In this document: in pieces, positions 9,511 through 18,649 of the stretch
How positions within the stretch are numbered: position 1 is the stretch's first letter
How the letters are laid out: the number at the start of each line of letters is the position of its first letter
Assembly: GCA_900175165.2 (NCBI GenBank)
Contig: FWWN02000563.1
Coordinates: forward strand, 1 to 20,466
Length of the DNA stretch: 20,466 bases
Direction: 5' to 3'
DNA from: Rhizomucor pusillus
Lineage: Eukaryota; Mucoromycota; Mucoromycetes; Mucorales; Lichtheimiaceae
Notes under the pieces: model-generated
Told to the model about the DNA's origin: nothing
The model's database searches: none
The model's input: only the letters and a program-made list of their open reading frames with translations
Translations under genes and position numbers: made by a program

Positions 9511-10564
9511 ATGAACCACTTGCTGCGCACTTCTATCCGTGCATTGAGCCGTCCCGTCTTCCGTAACACTGTAGCTGCTGCTGCTGCACCCCGCGTGGCA
9601 CCTCGCTTCGTTCCCATGGCCCGCCCGTTGGCCATGGGATCTGCTCGATTTATGAGCAGCGGTACCAGTAAATATCGCGCGCGCTTGTTTTTACACGAGT
9701 TGATAAAGTCGCTAACCCATTTACACGAACAGTCGACTCTGATCTTACGCACAAGCTGGAGGAAGAGATCCAGTATGAAAAGGCCAACGACGAAGGCACA
9801 CCCGAGTTTGTCCAGGAATTCCTGCAAGCTAATTCCTTCCAAGTAAGTTGTACATATATATGCTCGGCGTATTTTTTCGCAAGAAACTCAAAAATATTAT
9901 GGTAGATTGACGACAAGCCTGGTCACGATGAAGTTACTTTGACGCGCACTTTTGGCAATGAAAAGTAAGTCGATGGAGGATCTTATTTTAGTGACACTGC
10001 AAATTTTTAACAGGCGCATAAATCACCAGGATCCGCATCTTGTTCTCCATCAGTGATATCAACAACTTGCAAACCGACGACGAGTTTTTGGCTGCACAGG
10101 AAGGTGAAAGCGAAGGTGAAGAAATCTTGCCCCAGTCCTTCCCCGTCCGTGCATCCGTGGTGATTGAAAAGGATGGCAAGGGTGCTTTGACTGTCGATAC
10201 TATGGCCATGGACGGTGAAATCTCCATTGAAAGCATTGTTTTCTACAACGATAACAAGCTTGCCACCGAGCAGTCAAGCGAGGCTGACTGGCAACGCCGT
10301 GGTCTCTATGTCGGCCCGCAATTTACCGAATTGGATGAGGTGAGTTGGGAAGAGGAACATGCATAGTTTTTTTTTTTTTTGCAAGGATTGTGTGACTGAA
10401 CGTTGTAACGTATATAGAATCTGCAAAGCCTGTTTTTGCAATACCTTGAAGAGCGTGGCGTAAACGCCGGTTTGGCCACCTTCTTGCCTGATTACATTGA
10501 ATACAAGGAGCAGAAGGAGTACATGAGGTGGCTCGAGAGTGTAAAGAAGTTTGTTACTGCATAA
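9511..10564 (+). CDS. MAM33: Mitochondrial matrix acidic protein, Mam33/p32 (C1QBP) family
   Basis: Mam33/p32 forms acidic doughnut-shaped trimers in the mitochondrial matrix and supports mitochondrial translation and respiration (family knowledge). Exons: 9511-9667, 9733-9842, 9906-9964, 10030-10339, 10418-10564; introns 65, 63, 65 and 78 bp; 260 aa, close to the yeast protein. The first 50 residues form an Arg/Ala-rich presequence (MNHLLRTSIRALSRPVFRN up to RFMSSG). Then come the N-terminal helix (LTHKLEEEIQYEKAND), the acidic segment DDEFLAAQEGESEGEE, beta-strand blocks (RASVVIEKDGKGALTVD) and the signature C-terminal helix LFLQYLEERGVNAGLATFLP followed by DYIEYKEQKEYMRWLESVKKF. For exon 4 the acceptor at 10029 (CACCAG) keeps the frame to FSISDI, while the CAG at 10013 would lead to an early stop. 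Convergent with the first C2 gene. Confidence 0.93.
10367..10380 (+). repeat. T14 homopolymer in MAM33 intron 4
   Basis: Fourteen consecutive T residues lie near the 5' side of the 78-bp intron. This is likely to vary in length and is prone to sequencing error, but it is outside coding sequence. Confidence 0.9.
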
Positions 10565-10773
10565 GCATATCCAAAGAATACATGCATTTGAACCATAATA
10601 GAGAACGATTACATTGTGAAGAAAGTATCGATTTGTTATGTTATTGTAGCAATGAATATATTTGAGATAGTTTGTGCAGGGGGATTGATACCGGACAACT
10701 AGACACTAAAAGTGGGGGAGAAAGAAGCTACGATATTTGTAGTACAGAGAATGATGTTTGGGTGATGGAGCAT

Positions 10774-11436
10774 TTAATTTGGTGCAAATTCAATGCGGAC
10801 ATGGACTTCACCGTGGCTAGTCAATCCGAGCTTGGCGGGCAATCTGACCCATTCATCAAAAACTTTGCCTTGATAGACATCAGCAAAGTCCACCTTGGCT
10901 TCGCCAATTTTGTCGCTGCCAACGGTGTCTTTGTCAAGGACCTTCAGATAGAGCTTGTGGAAGCTGTTGCCTTCGGGGACATTGAATGTAAATGTCTCGT
11001 TCCCTTTGGAGTTAAAGGTAAAAATGAGTTTAAGCTTTTGTTTAAGTGTTGTAATGAGAGAAATTTTGTACTTACAAACCGGGTTGTTGGTGTTCTTGAG
11101 TTCGCTAGTGCGCTGCTTGTACTTGTCATCCAACCACAATTCACTGCAAGGTGAAAGCTTTTAGCTCCATGATCAAAAGCATGCTTTTATCACTTTGCTT
11201 CTTACATGTATGGGTCGTTCTGTTCACAAAGACACGCGCCAAGTTAGCTTCTCTCTCTTACATTTGTTGCACCAAGCACGCATTACCTTTCCAAAGGTGT
11301 CTTCATCCTTCAAGTCCTTGGCTTCGACTGCGGAGTAAAAGATGATTAGACTCTGCATAGAAAAGAGTACAATAGCTTGTATCGACTTACAGATGGTCAC
11401 AGTAAGGATTCCACCGGGGTAAGAGTGTCCGAGCAT
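10774..11436 (-). CDS. Single C2-domain protein, paralogue A
   Basis: Small stand-alone C2 proteins usually bind phospholipid membranes, often in a Ca2+-dependent way. Exons: 11436-11391, 11327-11287, 11219-11206, 11143-11076, 11003-10774; introns 63, 67, 62 and 72 bp; 132 aa. The start is MLGHSYPGGILTVTIFEAKD. A 14-nt exon encodes the NDPY loop (residues 30-33), followed by IELWLDDKYKQRTSELKNTN (34-53) and NPVWNETFTFNVPE (54-67), the usual C2 pattern. Likely Ca2+ ligands are D23, D31 (loop 1) and D80, D82, D87 (loop 3: LDKDTVGSDKIG). The ending is HVRIEFAPN with stop 10774. The C2 domain fills the protein; no transmembrane segment or signal peptide. It aligns without gaps to paralogue B at 13772-14411, has an extra intron between V56 and W57, and shares its promoter box. 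Confidence 0.87.
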
Positions 11437-11501
11437 GTTGTTATGTAAAAATTCAGAAAGAAAGTTATAGGAGAGAAAAGTGTGCAAAGCAGGCACGCTC
11501 C

Positions 11502-11535
11502 TTTTTATATTCTAACGTGGATGGCAAAACGGGCC
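11502..11535 (-). promoter_or_regulatory. Promoter of C2 paralogue A: TATA box plus shared 14-bp box
   Basis: On the minus strand TATAAAAA occupies 11509-11502, about 66 bp before the start codon. Twelve bases further upstream lies GGCCCGTTTTGCCA (11535-11522). The same box sits 11 bases upstream of the TATA box of paralogue B, so the arrangement is conserved although intervening bases differ. Confidence 0.65.
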
Positions 11536-11796
11536 TACGGAAAGCTTGAGAGCATCATGCAGTTTTCCTGCGCGTCGTCGGGCATACAATCCCTTACGTT
11601 AACTGCATGGCGTTACACTTGTACACCAAAAATGTACATAACATGCACTTTGCTACGAAAGCAAGCATAATATCATGTCATTTTTGCTTCATCAATGATA
11701 TATACTGGTCAGTTTTATGCGTGAGCAATGTACATACCTCGAAAATAGAAAGGTATGAGCATGAGGCTATTCGTATAAATGATGTCATTAACACAT

Positions 11797-11996
11797 CTAC
11801 AGACCGGCTACACGGAAACTGACCTGCTTCCGCCAAGATTGCTTTCCGGCAGATCCACCCGTTTTGGTATATGCAACCTTGCGATCCAACCAGTTGACCA
11901 GAATCTGAGCTAAAATAAAAATTTGAATGTGCCATTCCAATGAATGTGAAGCACCTCTGCCAAATTGGACCAGCCAAGCGAATCTGAGTCAGTCAT
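11797..11996 (-). CDS. Possible small spliced gene, 49 aa, or 5' remnant
   Basis: Model: exon 11996-11955 (MTDSDSLGWSNLAE), intron 11905-11954 (50 bp, GTGCTT to CTCAG), exon 11904-11797 (ILVNWLDRKVAYTKTGG, then KQSWRKQVSFRVAGL, stop TAG). The peptide is Trp/Lys/Arg-rich and looks like the cytosolic stretch in front of a first membrane segment, but the frame ends exactly where such a segment would be expected. Similar Trp-Arg-Lys stretches precede the first membrane helix in some fungal chitin synthases; that is only a weak resemblance. It may be the broken 5' end of a larger gene. It lies between the two C2 genes on the same strand. Confidence 0.28.
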
Positions 11997-12176
11997 GATG
12001 ATGGATATGGTTCAGCCACGTGGAGGCAAAGCTAAGAGGAGTATGTAGCATGGGTAATGTAGGTGGGGCCATTAAGGTGAATCACACTGCCCATAAATTG
12101 ATACTGTCACCTCGCCACTGATTGCCACAGATCGATAATTGGAAAATAGAAATAATTCCAAGAAAAGTGTTAATTT

Positions 12177-13326
12177 TTATATGCTGCCGTCAAAACCGAC
12201 ATTCAGCTTGGTTCGTACTGTATCGTCGGGCTTAACTGCGACATTGTTAGTTCGTTCATTGCCAAGGGTTTTATGTACATGAACTTGTTTGTCCAGTTCA
12301 ACCAGCAAGTACGTCAACAATTCGAACACGCGCAGCTCCTCATAATTGGATGAAACTGACGTTGATATCAGCGCGCACTTTCTCAAACAATCTTGTCATG
12401 TTGCCTGAATTTTACGTGAGAACTCCAAAGTTTTCCTTGGAAGTGTCCGCTTCGTTGTCGGGATACCAGCAGATGGTGCTTGCAGCAACTCGCTTCTCAT
12501 AATAACACAGCGCCGTCGAATTCCCGGCCTATTCAGACTGGCGCTCGCATGAAAAGACTCGTATTCCTCAGCATTTTGCAGGAACGTCAGCAGCAGTCCC
12601 GGTAAACATCTTCCCGATGATGAAGGACAGACAGATAGATCAGATTCAGAAACCGCCGTCTACATTGCCACCTGCCGGTTCATTGCTTCAGCTTTCGCGG
12701 GGTGTTTGACTCCACTTTGTCGCGTAGTTCGTCCAGCAGCGGGTGCCTAGCTAGATGGGTCTCTGCTGGTAAACTTTCGATTCTTGAAGGCACCGAGAAT
12801 CGAGAAGGTAAAGAAAGTACGTTACATCCCACGCGTCGCTTTGGAAGAAGCATAATTTTTTGACGATTGCTGCATTTGTTGAGCTCGTTCTCTGGTATAG
12901 GCACGTGCGACCATTCAGTGGGAACACTTTGGATGTCTGAGAGAAATCACAGAATCCAATTCTGGTATACCATGAGCTGCCTTGCATGTTGCACATGGTA
13001 CAAATGAACCGGGTAGTTCTTTGCTGCACATATCCATGTCAAATCTCTGTGGCAGTAGAGACATATTTCATGCTCCTTTGTTGTAAGCCTCTATGACAGC
13101 ACGCAGGTATTTTTCGTGCGATGGTATATTCGATAAACTCGGCTATTGTTTGGATTTTATGACAAGTTTTACACATGTATTTATTGCTCATATCAGTCTG
13201 TATCATAGCTGTGCTCCTTCTGATGGTTAAAAGGCTTTGTTGTGTTTCAAAGTGCTTGAAATGATAGGGATAGGAAGAGGAAGAGGAAATTTGGGAACAA
13301 AGTGAAATCCAGTGAGATTGAGCCAA
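12177..13326 (-). pseudogene. Decayed coding-like sequence with Cys motifs
   Basis: The minus strand has long open pieces in changing frames. From 13326 the frame reads NKYMCKTCHKIQTIAEF and later PACCHRGL, meets one TGA at 13041-13039, then continues in the same frame with FICTMCNMQGSSWYTRIGF down to 12751. The CxxCH, CCH and CxxC spacing suggests a zinc-binding region. Further left, other frames read LLDELRDKVESNTPRKLKQ (about 12760-12680), a piece of about 80 open codons at about 12660-12405, and ELRVFELLTYLLVELDKQVH ending at 12177. No complete gene can be built and I do not recognise the family. It may be a degraded element or gene trapped between the duplicated C2 genes. Confidence 0.3.
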
Positions 13327-13771
13327 GATCCTTATGGCATTACAGTTCGCACAAATTATCTTAATTGCAGAATTGTAAAGTTCAGAAAGACAATGTATTT
13401 TCTTGCCACGAACTCGTACCTTTTTGACAAAGATATTCAGAAATGCTACGAGAGCTCAGTAACGCGGTGATATCTAGCCTGCACTACTTTAGAACATGAC
13501 TTAACAACAACATAAATGTGGAACAGGGTGACGCGACCCGATACCGTGTTTCGTAGCATGTTGTGATCGAATAGCAAATCATCATTTTTTGTATTCCATA
13601 ACACGTGTTCAGTCTCGTTCTCAGGTACGAATCAAGGCCGGGTACGCTGGTTCTATGCTTAGTCTATCTATTTCTGGATAACTTCGCAGGAAGACGCTTG
13701 TGAGGTATAAATTGAGGGAATGGTTCATTGATACATGGATATACAGGATTGCTACATTTATATTGCTACAA
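13327..13771. other. Intergenic, nothing recognised
   Basis: AT-rich sequence with closed frames, containing the 3' flank of C2 paralogue B. No repeat or RNA gene is seen. Confidence 0.5.
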
Positions 13772-14411
13772 TTATTCCTCTTCTGCTTCTGCTGCTTCTT
13801 CTTCTTCCTTGGGCGTGAACTCGATGCGAATATGGACTTCTCCGCGGCTGGCCAAGCCGAGCCATGCGGGCAGGCTAACCCATTCGTCGATAACGTCGCC
13901 TTCGTACACGCTTCTAAAGTCAATTGAAGCTTTGCCTATGTCATCACTGCCGATGAATTCCTTGTCGAGCACCTCGAGGTAAAGGTCGTGGAAACTATTA
14001 TCTTCAGGAACATTAAAGGTAAATTGCTGGTCCCAAACTGGGTTGTTGGTGTCCTCGAGTTCGGTCGTTCGCTGCTTGTAATCGCTGTCTATCCATAGCT
14101 CACTATACCAGCAATGTTTGTTATTAGACAAACTTCCCGTACGATTTCATTATTATTGTACTTACACGAATGGTTTGTTCTATGAATTGCATTGAACAGA
14201 GTCAAGCATTACACATATTAGCTGTTTTTCTCCAGAACACGTTTACTCCAACTGTGTGTGTACCTTTCGGAAAATATGGTCATCTTTCAAGTCCCTGGCC
14301 TCGACTTGGCAGAGAATGTTTAGAAATGACTGATGCGTACGAGGAGACAATATTTGAGTACTTACTGACGGTCACAGTAATTACACCAGCTGGGAAAGAG
14401 TGTCCAAACAT
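13772..14411 (-). CDS. Single C2-domain protein, paralogue B, with acidic tail
   Basis: Tandem-orientation paralogue of 10774-11436. Exons: 14411-14366, 14304-14264, 14179-14166, 14102-13772; introns 61, 84 and 63 bp; 143 aa. Exons 1-3 are exactly as long as in paralogue A (46, 41 and 14 nt). The fourth intron of paralogue A is absent: NNPVWDQQFTFNVPEDN is read straight through. The sequence starts MFGHSFPAGVITVTVIEARD and ends in a Glu/Ala tail (KEEEEAAEAEEE) lacking in A. The 14-nt exon encodes NKPF where A has NDPY, so the loop-1 Asp31 is Lys; in loop 3 Asp82 is Glu (LDKEFIGSDDIG). Ca2+ binding is therefore probably weaker or lost (inference), while the fold-defining residues remain. No signal peptide or membrane segment. 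Confidence 0.87.
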
Positions 14412-14466
14412 TTTTCTTGTTGTTGTTTTAAGGTATGGAGGAGGTAAAAAAGGCCCAGCGTCTCCA

Positions 14467-14498
14467 TTTTATACTGCTATTGAATGGCAAAACGGGCC
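14467..14498 (-). promoter_or_regulatory. Promoter of C2 paralogue B: TATA box plus shared 14-bp box
   Basis: On the minus strand TATAAAA lies at 14473-14467, 56 bp before the start codon, with GGCCCGTTTTGCCA at 14498-14485. The identical box and similar spacing occur upstream of paralogue A. The flanking text also agrees partly (GGAG after the TATA box in both). Confidence 0.65.
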
Positions 14499-15957
14499 GT
14501 CGGCAAGTTGCGGGCATAGAATCCTGACCATTGCTTTTGTTACACTGTCCTTTACTGGCAGCTAAATACCTCTGTGTATTTAGGAAGCTAACGTAATGCA
14601 ATGTGCCAATCAATATCACTCTACACGCAACAACATACTACAAGTTATACTGTGTAGAGGGAAGGGCTTTTGCATTTAATAGCTCTTTTAGAGGTGAGTA
14701 GGCAATAATTCGTTTTGAGATGCATTGCCAATCCTTTATCTGACTGTAGCGACACCAGACAGTACCCGCTCCCGGAATCACGGTCCGAACGACAACAGAT
14801 ATCCACTTTGGAGAAAAAAGAGCGCATCGATTCAAGCTTGAAATTTGCTCAGCAACAGTTTCGTCTGAGTAATAAACTTCATTGCTCTTCTCAGATATTG
14901 GCCTGATAGATGGAAAGAAGATAAATGCATACAGAAGCGAATTGTTGGGAGTCTTGGCACACAAATATTAACAGTTTCTTTTCATGGCATGTGTTTGAGA
15001 CTATTAACACTTTAAGAAGGGCTTATACATCCAAACATTCGAAGGTGTGACTCTAGCACGGATGGCATGTCCAGCGCGCTATATCAACATGGATACTGGA
15101 AGAAGAAAATAGCGTAGTTGGATCCCACTGCTTTTGGGGATTGGGAGTCTACTACACATAGCATAGCATATTACATATTTAGGTAGACTTGAGACCCTGG
15201 AAACAAGTCTATCCTACATGATCTGCTATCTAGTTTTTGCATTAAGCTTTGGCGATGATGTAAAGTCTGAAAGGCGGAAATAAAAATAACATCCGCTTTT
15301 CATTTTTAAACCTTGCTCCCATCCGAGTTTTATGTATAAACTTGGATCTTTCGTACATCACTTGAGAAGAATGAATGGCTTGCGCGTTCAATCGATAATC
15401 TCCAACGCATGAGCAGAAAATGAAGCCGGAATATACATTGAAATAGCAAAGTCTTATTGATGTGCTGGGCATCTAACAAGATATAGAAACCGATAATACG
15501 TCAACTCACAGATGGTCCCATTGCTCTGTAATTAATCGATAGAATCAGGTGGAGTTGAGACTTTGCATGTACTATGTTTGTTCAGCGATGCCGTTTCTAA
15601 CCAAATTCCCCATATCTTCTAGTGCCTTAAGAGTCTCTGTTGTTGTAAGAATACCTTTGCGGTTTACGAACACGTATGCATTATTCCTCCGCTAAGGCAA
15701 AGGTATGTATCCTAGAACTTTTCTAGGCGAAACTTCACATGCTTTGGTGTACAAACAAAAATGAAACCAAAAAATCACGCGATATTGCACCAAGTGATCG
15801 TAAAAAGTGTAAAAAACAAGAAATGCTTTTTTTAATGAAGATATATGCAAGACGATAGAGAAGAAGAAATGACATGCGCATCCAGGACCGGCTGGCGGAA
15901 AAAGAAAAGAAGGAGAACAAAAAATTACACACATGCATGTAGGTATACATTTTACAT
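14499..15957. other. Long region without a supported gene
   Basis: Short open frames only. Around 14640-14910 both strands look coding-like. On the plus strand GAG|GTGAGTAG at 14694 and CTGACTGTAG ending 14749 would make a 56-bp intron joining GLLHLIALLE to RHQTVPAPGITVRTTTD in one frame, but no start codon precedes it. On the minus strand an ORF spans 14964-14638. I cannot decide between them and suspect gene debris. From 15240 to 15957 the sequence is AT-rich and closed in most frames, and includes the F-box gene 3' flank. Confidence 0.4.
15181..15215. other. Inverted repeat / hairpin
   Basis: TAGACTTG (15184-15191) and CAAGTCTA (15204-15211) are perfect inverted repeats around a 12-base loop, extended by AGG/CCT with one bulged base. 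It is isolated from any gene; no function can be assigned. Confidence 0.4.
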
Positions 15958-16815
15958 CTAATAATCAAGAGAGCCGCAGCGATGAATGATCATATCGCTT
16001 GTCATGTCAAACTCCTCGTCTTCTTCTTCACTGTCTGCGCCAAGAGCCACATGATGTTTACCCATCATCATCAGACGATGCACATCCTGTTTGTTGTTGT
16101 TCTTGAGATCAAATCCTTTCGCAGCTGCTGGCAGTAAGCACATGCGTTCCAAGGTAGGCAGTAACCGCATTAATTCTGCCACGTGTCGCTGGGACCACGT
16201 CCTTCGTGTAGCGAACGTAACATATCTTAGCTGCAGTGGCGCACTGCATTTTCTGAGTTCCTGTATGAGAGTTTTTGCATGAATATGCACCTGGCACCCA
16301 AGAACCAATTCCGACAGATCAGGGCAGTGGGTTAGGAGCTGGCCAAGGACACCTGCATCGATAGCTGCATAATTGGGGAGATTCGAAGCGCCGATCAATT
16401 CGAGTCGACGCAGGGCGTGTTTGCGTGTGAGCTTGAATGCATGGTTAGATAGAGTCATCCAGCCGCATACTGTGAGGTCCTTCAGCCGAGGGCAGTTGGA
16501 AAGGAGGTAGAGGACGATGTTGTCACGGACACCCCAAATCTGGATAGATTCAATGTGTGCTAGATGCGGACCGATGAGGTGTTTGAGGTCGTTCAACTGC
16601 CACAACGTCATATTTTTGCCAGAAGGAGGAGAAGCCTGTGAACTCTTCGACTGCGGCTCAAGTTTAACAGCGCGCCAGTTCCGTGGATGGTCACAGAACT
16701 GCTGTATCCGTTTACATGTATGTCGGGCTGTTGCAAGGTCTTGAAGTGACAAGTAGGACACGATGGTCCACAGCACTTCTGAAGGCAGTTTGTGCAGAGA
16801 GATCGAGCTAGTCAT
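15958..16815 (-). CDS. F-box protein with leucine-rich region
   Basis: F-box proteins recruit substrates to SCF ubiquitin ligases through Skp1 (family knowledge). A single intronless ORF of 285 aa runs from ATG 16815 to TAG 15958. The F-box is at residues 7-50: LHKLPSEVLWTIVSYLSLQD, then ATARHTCKRIQQF. Irregular leucine-rich repeats follow (LYLLSNCPRLKDLTVCGW; ALRRLELIGASNLPNYAAI; LLTHCPDLSELVLGCQVHI), ending near HVAELMRLLPTLERMCLLP. The C-terminal tail is acidic (DSEEEDEEFD). It is shorter than most fungal F-box/LRR proteins, and the substrate cannot be predicted. It is the only confident gene here without introns besides the truncated one at the right edge. A TATA box lies about 90 bp upstream; SSL1 ends 357 bp further upstream on the same strand. 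Confidence 0.88.
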   Translation of the reverse strand: MTSSISLHKLPSEVLWTIVSYLSLQDLATARHTCKRIQQFCDHPRNWRAVKLEPQSKSSQASPPSGKNMTLWQLNDLKHLIGPHLAHIESIQIWGVRDNIVLYLLSNCPRLKDLTVCGWMTLSNHAFKLTRKHALRRLELIGASNLPNYAAIDAGVLGQLLTHCPDLSELVLGCQVHIHAKTLIQELRKCSAPLQLRYVTFATRRTWSQRHVAELMRLLPTLERMCLLPAAAKGFDLKNNNKQDVHRLMMMGKHHVALGADSEEEDEEFDMTSDMIIHRCGSLDY

Positions 16816-16904
16816 AATTAAGATTTAAAACACGAGTGGGGAAAAGACTTGAAGAAAGAAAAGAAAGAAATCTAAGTCGAAAATGGAATCAAGCAGGCTG
16901 CCTC

Positions 16905-16911
16905 TTTTATA
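16905..16911 (-). promoter_or_regulatory. TATA box of the F-box gene
   Basis: TATAAAA on the minus strand about 90 bp before ATG 16815, preceded by a GC-rich patch at 16921-16942 (CCCGCGGGGGTC on the minus strand). The rest of the interval 16816-17172 is AT-rich and contains no gene. Confidence 0.5.
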
Positions 16912-17172
16912 TCACAACTGACCCCCGCGGGCCAGGCCGAGAAATGTATGCATTTGCGTGAGGATGATCGACGAAATTGACTTTGGGTCCGGCCATTATT
17001 GTCCAACTATCCCCCTTTTGCTGCTAGATATTTTTGCTACCTTCTTTATATGTTTGTTTTGTTCCTGTTTTTTCTTTGCTTTCTTTGAGAATCGAGATAA
17101 ATATGGCCAGATTGTTGTCCAAGCTGCGAGCGCGGAGAATGCGGGTATCAAACTGATCAAATACGTCAAATG

Positions 17173-18649
17173 TCATGCACTTTTGTTTTCCTTTGGTTTC
17201 GTTCCGATGCTCCAACAACCAGGACAGTTGTGAAGGACTTCATGGACGAAGATATCACAATCCATGCAAAACACCTGTTTGCATTTGGGACAAAGGAATT
17301 GTCCAGACGCTCCGGCCACCGGTTCAACCTTATCAAATGGCATCAAGCAGGAGAAGCAATGCGAGACCAGTCCAGCACTTCGGGGCAGTCCGAATTTAGA
17401 ATACTGTTACAGCAAATTATTCAATATCCTCCACTTACCTGCTCCGTATTTCTTCAAAGTTGTGAACCGGAAACAAATGATGATACGATCTTGCCAAATG
17501 TGGAGATGACACGAGCGTAAGTCCGCACACATCACAGTCGCTCGGTAGTTCGCAAACTTTCGAAGCACATCGTGGGCAAATGTATCCCGTATTGGTCAGT
17601 TTTGAGTGGCTGTGATGATGCGTCAGATTAGACACACACATGGGCAAAATCAGCAGATACTTGCCAAACGCAGAAAGTCGCCTGATCCTCCGTCTGTCGT
17701 CGCGGAAATCCCATCATAACCAAATTCGACGATGTCTTGTTGGGTGCAATCGCAGGCGGTGGAATTGCATCAAACAACAGATCTTTGTAGTGTGCTTCAT
17801 TCAGTACAACTCCGTATGTGCCTTAATGATTAGCAAATTAGCATTGCAGTCCTTTCATGCATCTTCCCTCCCAAAGTAATACCTTTGGTTGCTTGGCACA
17901 AAACTCGGCATATCTGGACTTCAGCTGCCAATCCAACAATATTCACTCGAATCGATTCTTTTTTCAAGACCTCGACCGTATCGTAGATGTTCCCAGGATC
18001 GCAAGTCGTCAAGGCACCGAATATTATCAAGATCTCCTTGGATCCATGACTCGGTACCCCGACCATACTGGATCTTGCAAGATGCAACGCATTCTGCAAA
18101 GATGGCTCGCCGCTCGTTTCAGTGTTCTTTCTTGCCTGCAAAGCGCGTGTGTGGTCGTTCGGGTTGCCGCTTAATTCTGTCAATTTTTCTGCGATTCCGT
18201 CTCGGGTTACGATGATACCGAGCTGAGAGATTGGATTTTGATCAAAGTATTCCGTTACGAATTGCTGTGCATACGTCAGGGTCAGTTCAACCCGGCTGGG
18301 GCGTAGATCTTTCTCGTTCATGGCATCAGACAGGTCAATGACCAGAAACAAGTGGCGGATAATTCCACGTTGGATTACTGCAGTGTCCTTTAGCAATCTT
18401 TAACAAGATCATAAGTACGCAGTCTTGATCTTGACGCTTTCAAGTTTACCTTCGACGTTTACGTTGCTGTTGCAACTGTGCAACGACGCTGCTTAATCGG
18501 CCTTCTTCGTCTTCTTGCAGTACATCCCAACTTCGCTTGTATTCTTCTTCCCAAGAATAGCCGGCCTTGCCTGTATCATCGTCGTGAGCTCCATCCAAGG
18601 TATCGTCAATATCTATGTATTCATCGTCTAGAGGTCGCTTTGAGCCCAT
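17173..18649 (-). CDS. SSL1: TFIIH core subunit Ssl1 / p44 (GTF2H2)
   Basis: Ssl1/p44 binds and stimulates the XPD/Rad3 helicase in TFIIH during transcription initiation and nucleotide excision repair. Exons: 18649-18450, 18397-17883, 17821-17665, 17609-17439, 17377-17173; introns 52, 61, 55 and 61 bp; 415 aa, close to human p44 (395). An acidic N-terminus precedes [20 protein letters not shown]. The vWA-like domain spans about 75-240 ([60 protein letters not shown]). The first zinc motif is CPRC (302-305) with CDVCGL, then [13 protein letters not shown]; the C-terminal C4C4-type domain contains CFSC (355-358), CPKC (377-380), CMDC (385-388) and CPGC (399-402). Intron 3 appears to be GC-AG. 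For intron 4 the acceptor at 17378 gives a normal length and restores CFSC, while CAG at 17404 would give a 35-bp intron and a stop. Confidence 0.92.
17610..17664 (-). other. Apparent GC-AG intron in SSL1
   Basis: Exon 3 ends ...GTTTG and the intron begins GCAAGTATC, the usual context of GC donors, ending ATCACAG. Joining here produces FCVCHSKLT in frame, matching the family's conserved CHSKLT-like start of the first zinc motif. The nearest GT (17660) is phase-incompatible with this acceptor and read-through meets a stop. Confidence 0.75.

Noticed and set aside
9369..9842. 157-codon minus-strand ORF
   Set aside because: Antisense to MAM33 exons 1 and 2; the conserved MAM33 protein explains the region.
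10013..10029. Exon 4 of MAM33 starting at the first CAG
   Set aside because: Gives a stop after 14 codons, whereas the acceptor at 10029 keeps the family sequence.
15692..15968. Overlapping minus-strand ORFs rich in Phe and Ser
   Set aside because: They derive from an A/G-rich plus-strand stretch downstream of the F-box gene and show no protein-like pattern.
17404..17438. 35-bp intron in SSL1
   Set aside because: Far shorter than any other intron here and leads to a stop; the 61-bp alternative restores the conserved CFSC motif.
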